The notes under the pieces: model-generated
The model's input: only the letters and a program-made list of their open reading frames with translations
What the model was told of the DNA's origin: nothing
Database searches by the model: none
Made by a program: the position numbers and the translations under genes
Shown: positions 9,183 through 17,330 of the stretch, in pieces
Layout of the letters: the number at the start of each line of letters is the position of its first letter
How positions within the stretch are numbered: the first letter of the stretch is position 1
NCBI RefSeq assembly: GCF_018263925.1
Contig: NZ_JAEVHF010000025.1
Span: 1-60,675, forward strand
Source of the DNA: Kistimonas asteriae
Lineage (GTDB): Bacteria; Pseudomonadota; Gammaproteobacteria; Pseudomonadales; Endozoicomonadaceae
DNA: 60,675 bases
Reading direction: 5' to 3'

Positions 9183-9620
9183 CTATTCGAGGAAAGCGGC
9201 TTTCGCCAGATAGATATCGGGTAGGGAGGTTCGTATGTCCGGCTCGGTGAACACCTGCCAGTTACGGGTTTGCGGTACCGGGTCAAACACCTGCTCCACG
9301 ACAGTAAACAACAGCATAAAGACCGGTTTCAGATCCGGTGCAGACACCTGCAGGGCTGGCGCATCACCTTCACAGTCAGGACAGACGACATCTGTCATGA
9401 CCATTCTGGATACCGGGCTATCTGGCTGGCAACAGTCGTGTGCCATGCCATCCGAGGTATCCATCGCCATGACCATCGCGCTTTCCATGGGCGATGGGTG
9501 CATGGTTTTCCCCTCGGCAACACTCATCAGACAAAACTGCAGCACAGACAGCAGCATCGCAACCAAAAGGGCGATGCCGACAGGACGTCTATGATGGCGG
9601 TGCAGCGTTGTCAGTGTCAT
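9183..9620 (-). CDS. Met/His/Cys-rich periplasmic protein, probably copper-related
   Basis: This 145-residue protein has a single N-terminal hydrophobic segment (GIALLVAMLLSVLQFCLMSV) that should act as a signal anchor. A segment follows that is unusually rich in Met, His and Cys (MHPSPMESAMVMAMD, HDCCQPD, VCPDC). The composition and the position just upstream of cusC suggest periplasmic copper binding. No domain is recognised with certainty; it resembles small DUF2946-type proteins found in copper loci. I use ATG 9620; the frame extends to a TTG at 9677. Confidence 0.6.
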   Translation of the reverse strand: MTLTTLHRHHRRPVGIALLVAMLLSVLQFCLMSVAEGKTMHPSPMESAMVMAMDTSDGMAHDCCQPDSPVSRMVMTDVVCPDCEGDAPALQVSAPDLKPVFMLLFTVVEQVFDPVPQTRNWQVFTEPDIRTSLPDIYLAKAAFLE

Positions 9621-9694
9621 ACGATCAGGAGTTAGAGTATTCCGGCTAATAGTGTGATTTCGGCGGAAACAAGTCAATCATAAGATCACGTCCA

Positions 9695-11089
9695 TTAAAC
9701 GGTTTCTGACGCTTTGTCCGAGGCTTGCTTGACCGGCGTTGTGGTACCGCTCGCCATAAACAACGTTGCAGCCGCATGAGGAGCGCTGGCGAAATAGGCA
9801 TGATGGTAGGACGCCTGGATGCTGCCTTGTCGATAGACAGCTTCACCCTTGTCTGAGCCATACCGAGCCCGTTGCCGTCGGGTATAACGCCAGGGCGCCA
9901 TGGACGTCGTCATGGTGGAATAATGGAAGCTGTGGCCACGCAGTTCCCCTTCGGGTAAATCCAAGGCTTCCATCCCAAGGTTAACCAGCCGTTCCTGCAA
10001 CGTCGCGGAACCCGGTAACAGACCCGCCATCCCACCGGTTACACCGTGCCGGTCAGTCAAGGATTCCAGCAGGTAGAGCATACCGCCACATTCTGCGTAC
10101 AGCGGTCGGCCAGCCGCGACATGCACGTCCAGATCCGCCACCAGCGCACGATTGTCTGACAGCGCAGCCATATGCAACTCGGGATAACCTCCGGGCAGCC
10201 AGACCGCATCACATTCCGGCAGACGATCCCCTGCCAGTGGCGAGAACATCTGTATCTCTGCGCCCAGCGCTTTCAGGGTGCGGAGATTCGCCGCGTAGAT
10301 AAAGGCAAAGGCGTCATCCTGTGCGATCGCAATACGACAACCGTTTAGTAATGGCATAACACTGCCACGCGCCGGCAACGTAAACATCACTTCGGGGGGC
10401 AGTGCGCCGAAACCTCGGCTTTCCAGCAAGGCGGCCGCTTTATCCAGTTGCTGATCCAGGGTGGTTGCCAGCTCGCAGGCCTGGACAAGACCGAGATGAC
10501 GTTCCGGCAGCACCATGGTGGGATCACGGGGAATGGAGCCGATCAGGGGAATATCCGCCGGCAAACTCTCGCGCAGTAACTCAACATGGTAATCGCCACC
10601 TACCTGACCAGCGATAACTCCCGCCAAAGGCGTATCCGGTTGATAATGCTTGAGCCCGTAAGCCAGCGCCCCAAAACTCTGGGCCATGGCGCTGGCGTTG
10701 ATCACCGTCCAGATCGGCAGACCTAACTGGCGAGCCAGACCTGCCGGTGGCGAATCACCATCAAACAAGCCCATGGCAGCTTCAACAATCAAGACATCAT
10801 GACTGGCTGCCGCTTCTGCCAGCATGTACCGGGTATAATCGTCCGTGGTCATCCAGGTATCGACGACATCAACCAGGTTGCCGCTGGCCTGTTCGTGGAT
10901 CATGGGATCCAGGAAATCCGGCCCACATTTGAACACCTTTACGTTCAGGCCCTGGTTGCGATACAAGCGGGCCAGCGCAGCGGTAAACGTGGTTTTTCCC
11001 TGACCGGATGCCGGGCTGGCGATCATGACCGCCCGGCAGGCAAACGGGTCGATGTTGGCAGGTGTTGGGGAAGCGGTATGGTCGGTCAT
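9695..11089 (-). CDS. cobB: Cobyrinate/hydrogenobyrinate a,c-diamide synthase
   Basis: This 464-residue cobalamin-pathway enzyme uses ATP and glutamine to amidate the a and c carboxylates of (hydrogeno)byrinic acid. The N-terminal dethiobiotin-synthetase-like domain has the P-loop ASPASGQGKTTF (about residues 29-40). The typical IGSIPRDPTMVLPERHLGL block lies in the middle. The C-terminal class I glutamine amidotransferase domain has the nucleophilic Cys in YAECGGMLYLLE and a conserved His in HSFHYS. It is isolated here from other cob/cbi genes. No cobalamin riboswitch-like sequence is visible in the 139 bases upstream of its start. Confidence 0.92.
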   Translation of the reverse strand: MTDHTASPTPANIDPFACRAVMIASPASGQGKTTFTAALARLYRNQGLNVKVFKCGPDFLDPMIHEQASGNLVDVVDTWMTTDDYTRYMLAEAAASHDVLIVEAAMGLFDGDSPPAGLARQLGLPIWTVINASAMAQSFGALAYGLKHYQPDTPLAGVIAGQVGGDYHVELLRESLPADIPLIGSIPRDPTMVLPERHLGLVQACELATTLDQQLDKAAALLESRGFGALPPEVMFTLPARGSVMPLLNGCRIAIAQDDAFAFIYAANLRTLKALGAEIQMFSPLAGDRLPECDAVWLPGGYPELHMAALSDNRALVADLDVHVAAGRPLYAECGGMLYLLESLTDRHGVTGGMAGLLPGSATLQERLVNLGMEALDLPEGELRGHSFHYSTMTTSMAPWRYTRRQRARYGSDKGEAVYRQGSIQASYHHAYFASAPHAAATLFMASGTTTPVKQASDKASETV

Positions 11090-11228
11090 GGGCGTACGCC
11101 AGCGGTATCAGCATTAACAGGAAAGCCGCGAACAATACTCGAAAAGCCGGACCGATGTCCCGTGATATGCGTCAACCATAAGCACTTTGCCCGCGCTGCT
11201 CACGTTTATTCAATGGTAAGACAGGAAA

Positions 11229-12134
11229 TCATAAAGCAATTTGATTGGCTTTCGCCTTGTCAACCGCCTGTTCCAGCTGTGCTGCCGGCAGGTCAAAATC
11301 GGCTTTTTTCTGCATTGCATGTTTCACATAACCGGCACTTTTTCGGGACAACACCATGATCTCGATGCGTCGATTACGCTGATCTTCTGGGTTAAAGCCC
11401 TGTAACGGTGCCTGATCCGCCATGCCGATAACCTGCAACACCTTATTTTCCGGCATGCCGCCAAACACCAGGGTACGACGTACCGTATCTGCCCGGTTAG
11501 CCGACAGCTTCCAGTTATCCATAGAGGATGCCGGCGACCAGGGTGTGGCATCGGTATGGCCAGAAATAATCAGTTTATTGGGGAGTGTTGACAGGATAGG
11601 CGCCATTTCCAGAAACAGGTCTTCATAGAGGTAAGTCAGATCCGACTTCCCGGCCAGAAACATGGGTTCGTTGTTAATCTCGGGAATCGTCAGAATCAGG
11701 CCATTAGGAATCCGTTCCACTTTATAGGACGAACGCATACCACCACGACCTTTTTGTGAGCCCACTTTGGAGAGTTCCGTTGCCACCCCATTCAATTCGT
11801 TAACGCCCGGTGCCGTATTACCCGCCAGTTCAAACCCTTCGTACCCTGTCGCCTTGGCCCGCACCGGCGTCGGAGCGCCCTGATGCACAGACGTCGCCCC
11901 TTCCATACGGATCGGGTTATCACTGGAAGGATGCTTGAACATACCCGGATTGGAAAAGTAGTCCGCGATCACCTCCTTTTGCAATCGGTTGGTCGCAGCC
12001 ACCAGCCACAACACCAGGAACAGCGCCATCATGGCAATGGCAAAATCCGCAAACGCCACTTTCCAGGAACCCCCATGGTGGCCATCATGGGAGACACGCA
12101 CCACCCGCTTGATAATCAGAGGATGCTCAGACAC
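11229..12134 (-). CDS. motB: Lateral flagellar stator protein MotB (LafU)
   Basis: This 301-residue stator subunit anchors to peptidoglycan and forms the ion channel with MotA. The single membrane helix begins WKVAFADFAIAMMALF, with the channel Asp at about residue 30. The C-terminal OmpA-like domain carries ISGHTDATPW and NRRIEIMVL. The SWKVAFADF context matches the proton-driven MotB type, as in lateral flagella. It is the last gene of the flgB-motB block, starting six bases after motA ends. Confidence 0.93.
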   Translation of the reverse strand: MSEHPLIIKRVVRVSHDGHHGGSWKVAFADFAIAMMALFLVLWLVAATNRLQKEVIADYFSNPGMFKHPSSDNPIRMEGATSVHQGAPTPVRAKATGYEGFELAGNTAPGVNELNGVATELSKVGSQKGRGGMRSSYKVERIPNGLILTIPEINNEPMFLAGKSDLTYLYEDLFLEMAPILSTLPNKLIISGHTDATPWSPASSMDNWKLSANRADTVRRTLVFGGMPENKVLQVIGMADQAPLQGFNPEDQRNRRIEIMVLSRKSAGYVKHAMQKKADFDLPAAQLEQAVDKAKANQIAL

Positions 12135-12140
12135 GGACGC

Positions 12141-13001
12141 TTACTCCCTGTTGCCTCTCAACCATCGCTCCAGCTCGAGAAACGTTGGCCGTAATTCGTC
12201 GTACAGCACCCGTCGTCCGGCATCGACAGCCAGGATCGGCGGGCGCCCCAGCTGGCAGGAGACCATTGCCGACTTCACACAATCAAACGCCAGGCACTCA
12301 TTCTGCGCGGTATAGCTGACCGCACTCGCCAGTGGCCCCACAATGCCGTAACAGAGCAGAATCCCCAGGAAGGTACCCACCAGCGCCGCCGCCACATGGG
12401 CGCCAATTTCTCCGATCGGGCCATCCATGGACTGCATGGTGATGACAATCCCCATCACCGCCGCCACAATGCCGAACCCCGGACAGGCATCCGCTACCGA
12501 CTGTAACGCATCGCCCGGCCGTTTCAGGTCAGCCTCAAGCGTGTGGATTTCCTGCTCCAGCAATCCTTCCAGCTCGTGCGGAGTGATATTGGTCATGCCG
12601 GTGATACGAAAGTTATCGGTAATGAAATGGAGCAGTCGTTTATGGGCAATAATGCGGGGAAACGCGGTAAATATCTCACTGTTCTCCGGATTTTCGATGT
12701 GATCCTCAATACCGGCTGCCCCCTTGGTGCGGAGCAGGTCAAACAGCTGGTATTCCAGCTGGAGCAACTCCATGAAAAAATCTTTTTCAAACCCGGCCTG
12801 CTTGACGATGACATAGTGCAGGTGGGTCGCCACCAGTTTCTGGACAGACGACGGATTCGCCACCATGAAAGCGCCGACAGCCGCCCCCACAATGATGACG
12901 ATCTCCGCCGGCTGCCATAACGCCATCAGCTTGCCGTTGGCCATGGTAAAACCGCCGAAGACGCTGAGAATCAGTACCAGGAAACCCGCCAGTCTCAACA
13001 T
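12141..13001 (-). CDS. motA: Lateral flagellar stator protein MotA (LafT)
   Basis: This protein of about 286 residues is the four-helix stator partner of MotB and closely follows the E. coli MotA pattern (LMALWQPAEIVIIVGAAVGA near the N-terminus). The charged cytoplasmic loop and the FGIVAAVMGIVITM helix are present. I chose ATG 13001, which overlaps the fliA stop (12995-12997) by a few bases, since the extra upstream codons fall inside fliA and do not match the family. Together with motB it should couple proton flow to rotation. Confidence 0.93.
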   Translation of the reverse strand: MLRLAGFLVLILSVFGGFTMANGKLMALWQPAEIVIIVGAAVGAFMVANPSSVQKLVATHLHYVIVKQAGFEKDFFMELLQLEYQLFDLLRTKGAAGIEDHIENPENSEIFTAFPRIIAHKRLLHFITDNFRITGMTNITPHELEGLLEQEIHTLEADLKRPGDALQSVADACPGFGIVAAVMGIVITMQSMDGPIGEIGAHVAAALVGTFLGILLCYGIVGPLASAVSYTAQNECLAFDCVKSAMVSCQLGRPPILAVDAGRRVLYDELRPTFLELERWLRGNRE

Positions 13002-13726
13002 GATGTATCCTCCACCGGGTTCAACAGGATACGCAGTTTCAACAGGCACTGTTTGTGGATCTGGCTGACCCGGGCCTCAGTAATCCCCAGACCGGATGCA
13101 ATTTCCTGCATGGTCAACTCCTGGCCATAGTACATTGACAACAGTTGTCGTTCTCGAACCACCAGTTGACTGACTGCCACCGTTACCTGCGCCTCCGTTT
13201 CCCGGCGAGACACCACACTTTCGCAGCCGGTGTCACTGGCTGGTTCATCAGGCTCCTGGGGCAACACCTCCAGCTGGCTCATGTGGATGTCATTGAGGCA
13301 GTGCTGGTAATCGGCCAGTGACATGCCCATGGCCTCGGCAATCTCCCGCTCCACCGGTAAGCGTCCGAGGGATTGCTCCAGCCTGACCATAACCTGGCTG
13401 ATGTTGCCGGCCATTTTTCCAATCCCCCTGGGGCGCCAGTCCTGTCGACGGATTTCATCGATCATCGCCCCCCTGATCCTCGGCAGGGCGTAACCCCAAA
13501 AGGCGACACCGGTATCCGGCTGGTAACGCTGAAGCGCTTCCAGCAGGCCGGATAACCCGGCCTGCACCAGGTCATCCATCATGTCATCGGCCGGCAACCG
13601 GTCAGATACGTAACGCGCCTGTCGTTTAACGGCCGGCAACCACTGGGTAATCTGGTGCGCCTGCCGTGTACTCGACAACTGCGTCGTCTGATAACGTAAT
13701 TGAGACCCTGGCTGTGTACCGTTCAT
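12995..13726 (-). CDS. fliA: Flagellar sigma factor sigma-28 (FliA/LafS)
   Basis: This RNA polymerase sigma factor of the FliA class has 243 residues. Region 2 has DDMMDDLVQAGLSGLLEAL and the RGAMIDEIRRQDW segment. Region 4 carries a helix-turn-helix near ELTMQEIASGLGITEARVSQ. It should direct late genes such as the flagellin and stator and be held by the FlgM-like protein at 29453. In Vibrio and Aeromonas lateral systems lafS sits between lafF and lafT, exactly as here. Its ATG follows the fliL stop directly. Confidence 0.93.
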   Translation of the reverse strand: MNGTQPGSQLRYQTTQLSSTRQAHQITQWLPAVKRQARYVSDRLPADDMMDDLVQAGLSGLLEALQRYQPDTGVAFWGYALPRIRGAMIDEIRRQDWRPRGIGKMAGNISQVMVRLEQSLGRLPVEREIAEAMGMSLADYQHCLNDIHMSQLEVLPQEPDEPASDTGCESVVSRRETEAQVTVAVSQLVVRERQLLSMYYGQELTMQEIASGLGITEARVSQIHKQCLLKLRILLNPVEDTSC

Positions 13727-14161
13727 TTACTGGATGACCATGCTGGTCAAAAACAGATCATCTACCCGCTGGCGGTGAAGATGCATTTTCGCCACCTCTC
13801 GCACCCGTTCCAGGGCGCCTTTACGTAAAACCTCCCGCTGGCCGGGATCGTCCATGGCCTCGTAGTACTGGGTGGAAAAATAATCACTGAGGGCATCGCG
13901 CAATACTGGGTGGTATTGCGCCAGTTCTGCCTGATATTTCTTGCTGGCCACCTGGATGGCCACCTCAAGCTGAAGGTAGTGAATCTCCTGCTCCTGGCTG
14001 CGCAGGTTAACCACGATATTATTGAGCGTAACAAAGTAGGGCAGGATGGACTGGTTTGTCTCTTCCGCGCGTTTTTCGTCTTCTGACAGAAAAAAAAATG
14101 CGGCACCACCGGCGACCAGCAACACCACCGCAGCGATACCCAGTACCCACTTACCTTTCAT
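13727..14161 (-). CDS. fliL: FliL-family flagellar basal body-associated protein (LafF)
   Basis: This 144-residue single-pass inner membrane protein has a helix at residues 5-24 (WVLGIAAVVLLVAGGAAFFF) and a periplasmic FliL domain with LPYFVTLNNIVVNL and a C-terminal LFLTSMVIQ. FliL proteins assist stator function. The start is ATG 14161; the frame also reaches a GTG at 14179. Its position between the hook-length gene and sigma-28 matches lafF of lateral systems. Confidence 0.85.
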   Translation of the reverse strand: MKGKWVLGIAAVVLLVAGGAAFFFLSEDEKRAEETNQSILPYFVTLNNIVVNLRSQEQEIHYLQLEVAIQVASKKYQAELAQYHPVLRDALSDYFSTQYYEAMDDPGQREVLRKGALERVREVAKMHLHRQRVDDLFLTSMVIQ

Positions 14162-14194
14162 AGGCTTGCACCACTCCACACCGGCGGTTGGACA

Positions 14195-15358
14195 TCAGGC
14201 AAACAGATCCACCAGCTGACTGGAAGCCTGCATCACCTGGACTGACGACAACGGCCCTTCACGTTCATTGCCATGCTTCGAGGGCTGGGACGAGCCCTGT
14301 GGGTCATGGGCGGGAGACTCTTCATTGCCAGTAAGGCCGGTTCCTGACCACGCCGTTTTTTCCACGCTGACCGCAACACTTCCCGGTGGAAACCGCCCTT
14401 CACCCCACCCGGGGTTTTCCAGCATCAGCCTGACACTGTCGCCATGTGCTGAGAGAAGATGATGGTCCGTCGCCGTTTCCGTCATGAGTTGTACTGACAA
14501 CTGCTGATCCTGTTTTTTCACGGCAATCGTCAAATAGCCCATACCCGGCGGTTCGACACCCAGTTGCAGATTGTTGTTATCCGCCTTTAAGAGTGTCACT
14601 GCCGAGTCAGCGGGGGCGCTGGAAACCGGTGACAATGAAGATGCAGCGGGTTCGGCAGACACCGCTGCCCCCGGTGGTTGTACTGCCCCTCGCGCCGGGA
14701 AGGGTGTCAACAAGGCGGCGCTTGACGGGGCATCACTCTCAATCGCCGATACGATGGCATTGACAGACTCCGACAAAAAACGCTCAACCTCCCGGGGGCC
14801 TTGGTGCGTAACGGTTTCCTGTTGACAGGATGGCTGCTCGTTCACTGGATCAGCAGAAAAGGCACTCGCGCCTTGGTGAAGTGATGACAGCGGCAGCCGG
14901 CTACCCGGAGCGTCCGGCATAAACCGATTTTGGACGCCTAATAAATCTTCCTTGCTGACGGGCTGTATCGGTACCGCAGTATCAGGGTCAGTTTGGTAAA
15001 AGGCAGGGTTCGCTATCGCGACAGGTTCGTGTTCGTGGGTCTGATGCCATAAGCCTGAATCTGTTGCTGTCTTATTCGCATCACTCGTTAACCCGATTTC
15101 AGACAACGCATCATCCGACTCCGACGTCAGGACGTCGTCTATCAGTACCACTGAACTAACAGTAGCCGGAGAATCGCTACTGTCAGAATCAATGGCAGTC
15201 TGCAGGAACGATGAAAATTCCAGCAATGTCTCCGCCGATAGCAACCCTCCCGGTTCCTGACAATCATCGGGAACACCGCCCACACCGTCAGCAGTCTCCT
15301 GCGCTGCAGAATCCATCGCAAGCGTGGTCGAATCGACAAGGGAACAAAGAGTCAACAT
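14195..15358 (-). CDS. fliK: Flagellar hook-length control protein (FliK/LafE)
   Basis: This 387-residue protein is low-complexity and Ser/Ala/Pro/Asp-rich over its first 260 residues. It then has a FliK C-terminal domain beginning near LGVEPPGMGYLTIAVKKQDQ and including VQLMTETATDHHLL and VRLMLENPGWGEG. Such proteins act as a secreted ruler and switch FlhB from hook to filament export. The N-terminal part is divergent, as expected for the family. It corresponds in position to lafE. A 68-base gap separates it from fliS. Confidence 0.85.
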   Translation of the reverse strand: MLTLCSLVDSTTLAMDSAAQETADGVGGVPDDCQEPGGLLSAETLLEFSSFLQTAIDSDSSDSPATVSSVVLIDDVLTSESDDALSEIGLTSDANKTATDSGLWHQTHEHEPVAIANPAFYQTDPDTAVPIQPVSKEDLLGVQNRFMPDAPGSRLPLSSLHQGASAFSADPVNEQPSCQQETVTHQGPREVERFLSESVNAIVSAIESDAPSSAALLTPFPARGAVQPPGAAVSAEPAASSLSPVSSAPADSAVTLLKADNNNLQLGVEPPGMGYLTIAVKKQDQQLSVQLMTETATDHHLLSAHGDSVRLMLENPGWGEGRFPPGSVAVSVEKTAWSGTGLTGNEESPAHDPQGSSQPSKHGNEREGPLSSVQVMQASSQLVDLFA

Positions 15359-15426
15359 AAACAGGCAACTGCAAACGCTGTTAAGGGAGATAAGTCATAC
15401 GGCAAGCGGTATGGCCTGGGGCAATA

Positions 15427-15822
15427 TTAGACTATTTCATCCCAGGCGGATTTTAGCGTTTTCACCAGATGTACGATTTCTGCAATGATGGCAGGTTCAT
15501 TCGACCGGCTGGCCTGCAGCAGCCGCAGCATGCAGTAGCGGTATAATTCATCCAGGTTACCGGCAATACTGCCTCCTCGATCATGGTCAAGGGACGACTG
15601 CAAGCAGGTAAAAATATCCAGACAACGACCCACCGTTTCCCCCTTGGCCGCCCACATGTGTCGCTCCATATACCCCTGCGCCTGCATCAGCTGGTTGACT
15701 AACGTCGTATACACCAGCACCAGCCGTTCCCCCTGGTTGGCGGCCATCGAACGGTGACGCAGCGTATTGCCGTAGCCCTCGGCGACCGGTTTGTTCTGAC
15801 TGCCCATGGAGTACGCCATCAC
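15427..15822 (-). CDS. fliS: Flagellin export chaperone FliS (LafC)
   Basis: This 131-residue helical protein is the cytoplasmic chaperone that keeps flagellin monomers unfolded for export. The family pattern is clear: YGNTLRHRSMAANQGERLV near the N-terminus, VYTTLVNQLMQAQGYME, and the C-terminal LVKTLKSAWDEIV. The fliD stop overlaps its start by four bases. No fliT-like gene follows. Confidence 0.9.
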   Translation of the reverse strand: MMAYSMGSQNKPVAEGYGNTLRHRSMAANQGERLVLVYTTLVNQLMQAQGYMERHMWAAKGETVGRCLDIFTCLQSSLDHDRGGSIAGNLDELYRYCMLRLLQASRSNEPAIIAEIVHLVKTLKSAWDEIV

Positions 15823-17153
15823 CGTTTTCCTTTCTGTACATTAAGAAGTTGGCTGGTCAGCAGATCAAGACGCTCACCGACGGCCTTGAAACGCGCGACC
15901 TGTCGATCCATCTCAAAGAATTGCCGCTGGGTGCGATCCTGAATCACCTGCTCATATAGCGACAGCTGTTCACGCTCCATAGCCACCTGGTCAAGACTCT
16001 GGGAGAGGGTATTTACACGGGTGCCGAGAACGCCCGACGGACCTGCCCACTGGGACATGACCCGGCTGACGGAAGACATGATGCCATCATGCCCGGTGAC
16101 CATCGCCTTCACATCAGCGCCCTGTTGCGCCAGTGCAGTCACCAGTGTCGACTCATCCAGCCGCAAAGTGCCGTCGCGCTGGGTTTCGATACCCAGATCA
16201 ACCAGCGAGCGTACGCCGCCGTGGGGTACCGTCTGTCGAAGCACGGTACGCATCTGGTTCAGCAAATCGCTGGCCATGCGGGCTTCCAGCCGACTGGCAC
16301 TGTCACCATGAAGTCCTGGCCGTGCCGTCTCCACCAGCGCATTGCATGCCTCCACAAAGTGCGACACCTGTTCAATGACCGGCTGGTAATCGGACGTCAC
16401 CGAGACCCTCACCGCCAGCCCGGGATCCGATCGCTGTAAATCCAGGGTAATGCCCGGTATCACATCCTCCACCCGGTTGCCATGGCTGACCAGTGCCACA
16501 CCGTCCAGTGAGAAGCGTGCGTCCCGTCCCGGCTCTACCACCCGGAAGGCCTCTGCCAGCGCAGTACCACTCCCCTGCCCTGTCACCTGGATCGCCTTGT
16601 CGGCACCCGGCGCTTCAGCACTCAGTAATAACTGTTCACCATTGACGTCTTTCAACACGTCCATGCGGGCGCCATATTGGCGGGCCACGGTATTGACCGC
16701 CGCAGCAATCGCCTGCAATGACATGTCAGCCTTGATATCCGCCTTGAAAGTACCGCCGGCGACGCTGATTTCCAGGGCACCCTCACCCGGGCGGAATACG
16801 GGGGAGAACGGGCCGGCCAGGTGTTTTTCCCGCGCGGCCAGTTCATGGACAACTATCTCATGGGTACCACCGGCCTGAGGCTTACCGGTAACAGACACAC
16901 TTACACGACTATTGTCGGCACTCTCTCCCTGCCACGTCTGCCAGGCCTGTCCGGATGACAACAGGGCGGCGCGTTGCTGCAGGGGGGTGGCAATGGATAG
17001 CAGCTTACCAAGCCCGGTCAGTTCCACTTCCGCCGCTTTTTCACGTCGCTCAATCTGCGCCTGTTTCGGGGCCACTTCAGCCTGGGTGATGGCCCTCACC
17101 ATCGCCTGGACATCCAGTCCTGAGCTGTTGATATTCAAGGGGGGAGCGTTCAT
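15819..17153 (-). CDS. fliD: Flagellar filament cap protein FliD (LafB)
   Basis: This filament-capping protein (HAP2) has about 444 residues. The N-terminal domain begins with NINSSGLDVQAMVRAITQAE. The C-terminal FliD_C region ends with a coiled segment (LYEQVIQDRTQRQFFEMDRQ). I chose ATG 17153 because AGG lies eight bases upstream and the length then matches the family. The frame stays open to 17291, but that extension is Arg-rich and unlike FliD. It is the first gene after the flagellin, with a gap of about 180 bases. Confidence 0.9.
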   Translation of the reverse strand: MNAPPLNINSSGLDVQAMVRAITQAEVAPKQAQIERREKAAEVELTGLGKLLSIATPLQQRAALLSSGQAWQTWQGESADNSRVSVSVTGKPQAGGTHEIVVHELAAREKHLAGPFSPVFRPGEGALEISVAGGTFKADIKADMSLQAIAAAVNTVARQYGARMDVLKDVNGEQLLLSAEAPGADKAIQVTGQGSGTALAEAFRVVEPGRDARFSLDGVALVSHGNRVEDVIPGITLDLQRSDPGLAVRVSVTSDYQPVIEQVSHFVEACNALVETARPGLHGDSASRLEARMASDLLNQMRTVLRQTVPHGGVRSLVDLGIETQRDGTLRLDESTLVTALAQQGADVKAMVTGHDGIMSSVSRVMSQWAGPSGVLGTRVNTLSQSLDQVAMEREQLSLYEQVIQDRTQRQFFEMDRQVARFKAVGERLDLLTSQLLNVQKGKR

Positions 17154-17330
17154 TGGCATAGCCTGTCTGCGCTTTCGGGCATTGTGCGGTGGAGCCGGCC
17201 AAAAACCGGACAGATTCTCCCTGAGCTGTCGCCGATCTGCCGTTACCCGGCTCACCCTGGACAGTGCCCTGACCGGCATGACGCGCAACACGACGCATTC
17301 CTCATGTCACACGACAGTGCCGGCAGCCAT

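Noticed and set aside
10869..11135. 88-codon frame with a signal-peptide-like start (MFAAFLLMLIPLAYAHD) running into cobB in another frame
   Set aside because: After the hydrophobic start it is simply the out-of-frame reading of the cobB P-loop region. No ribosome binding site supports it.
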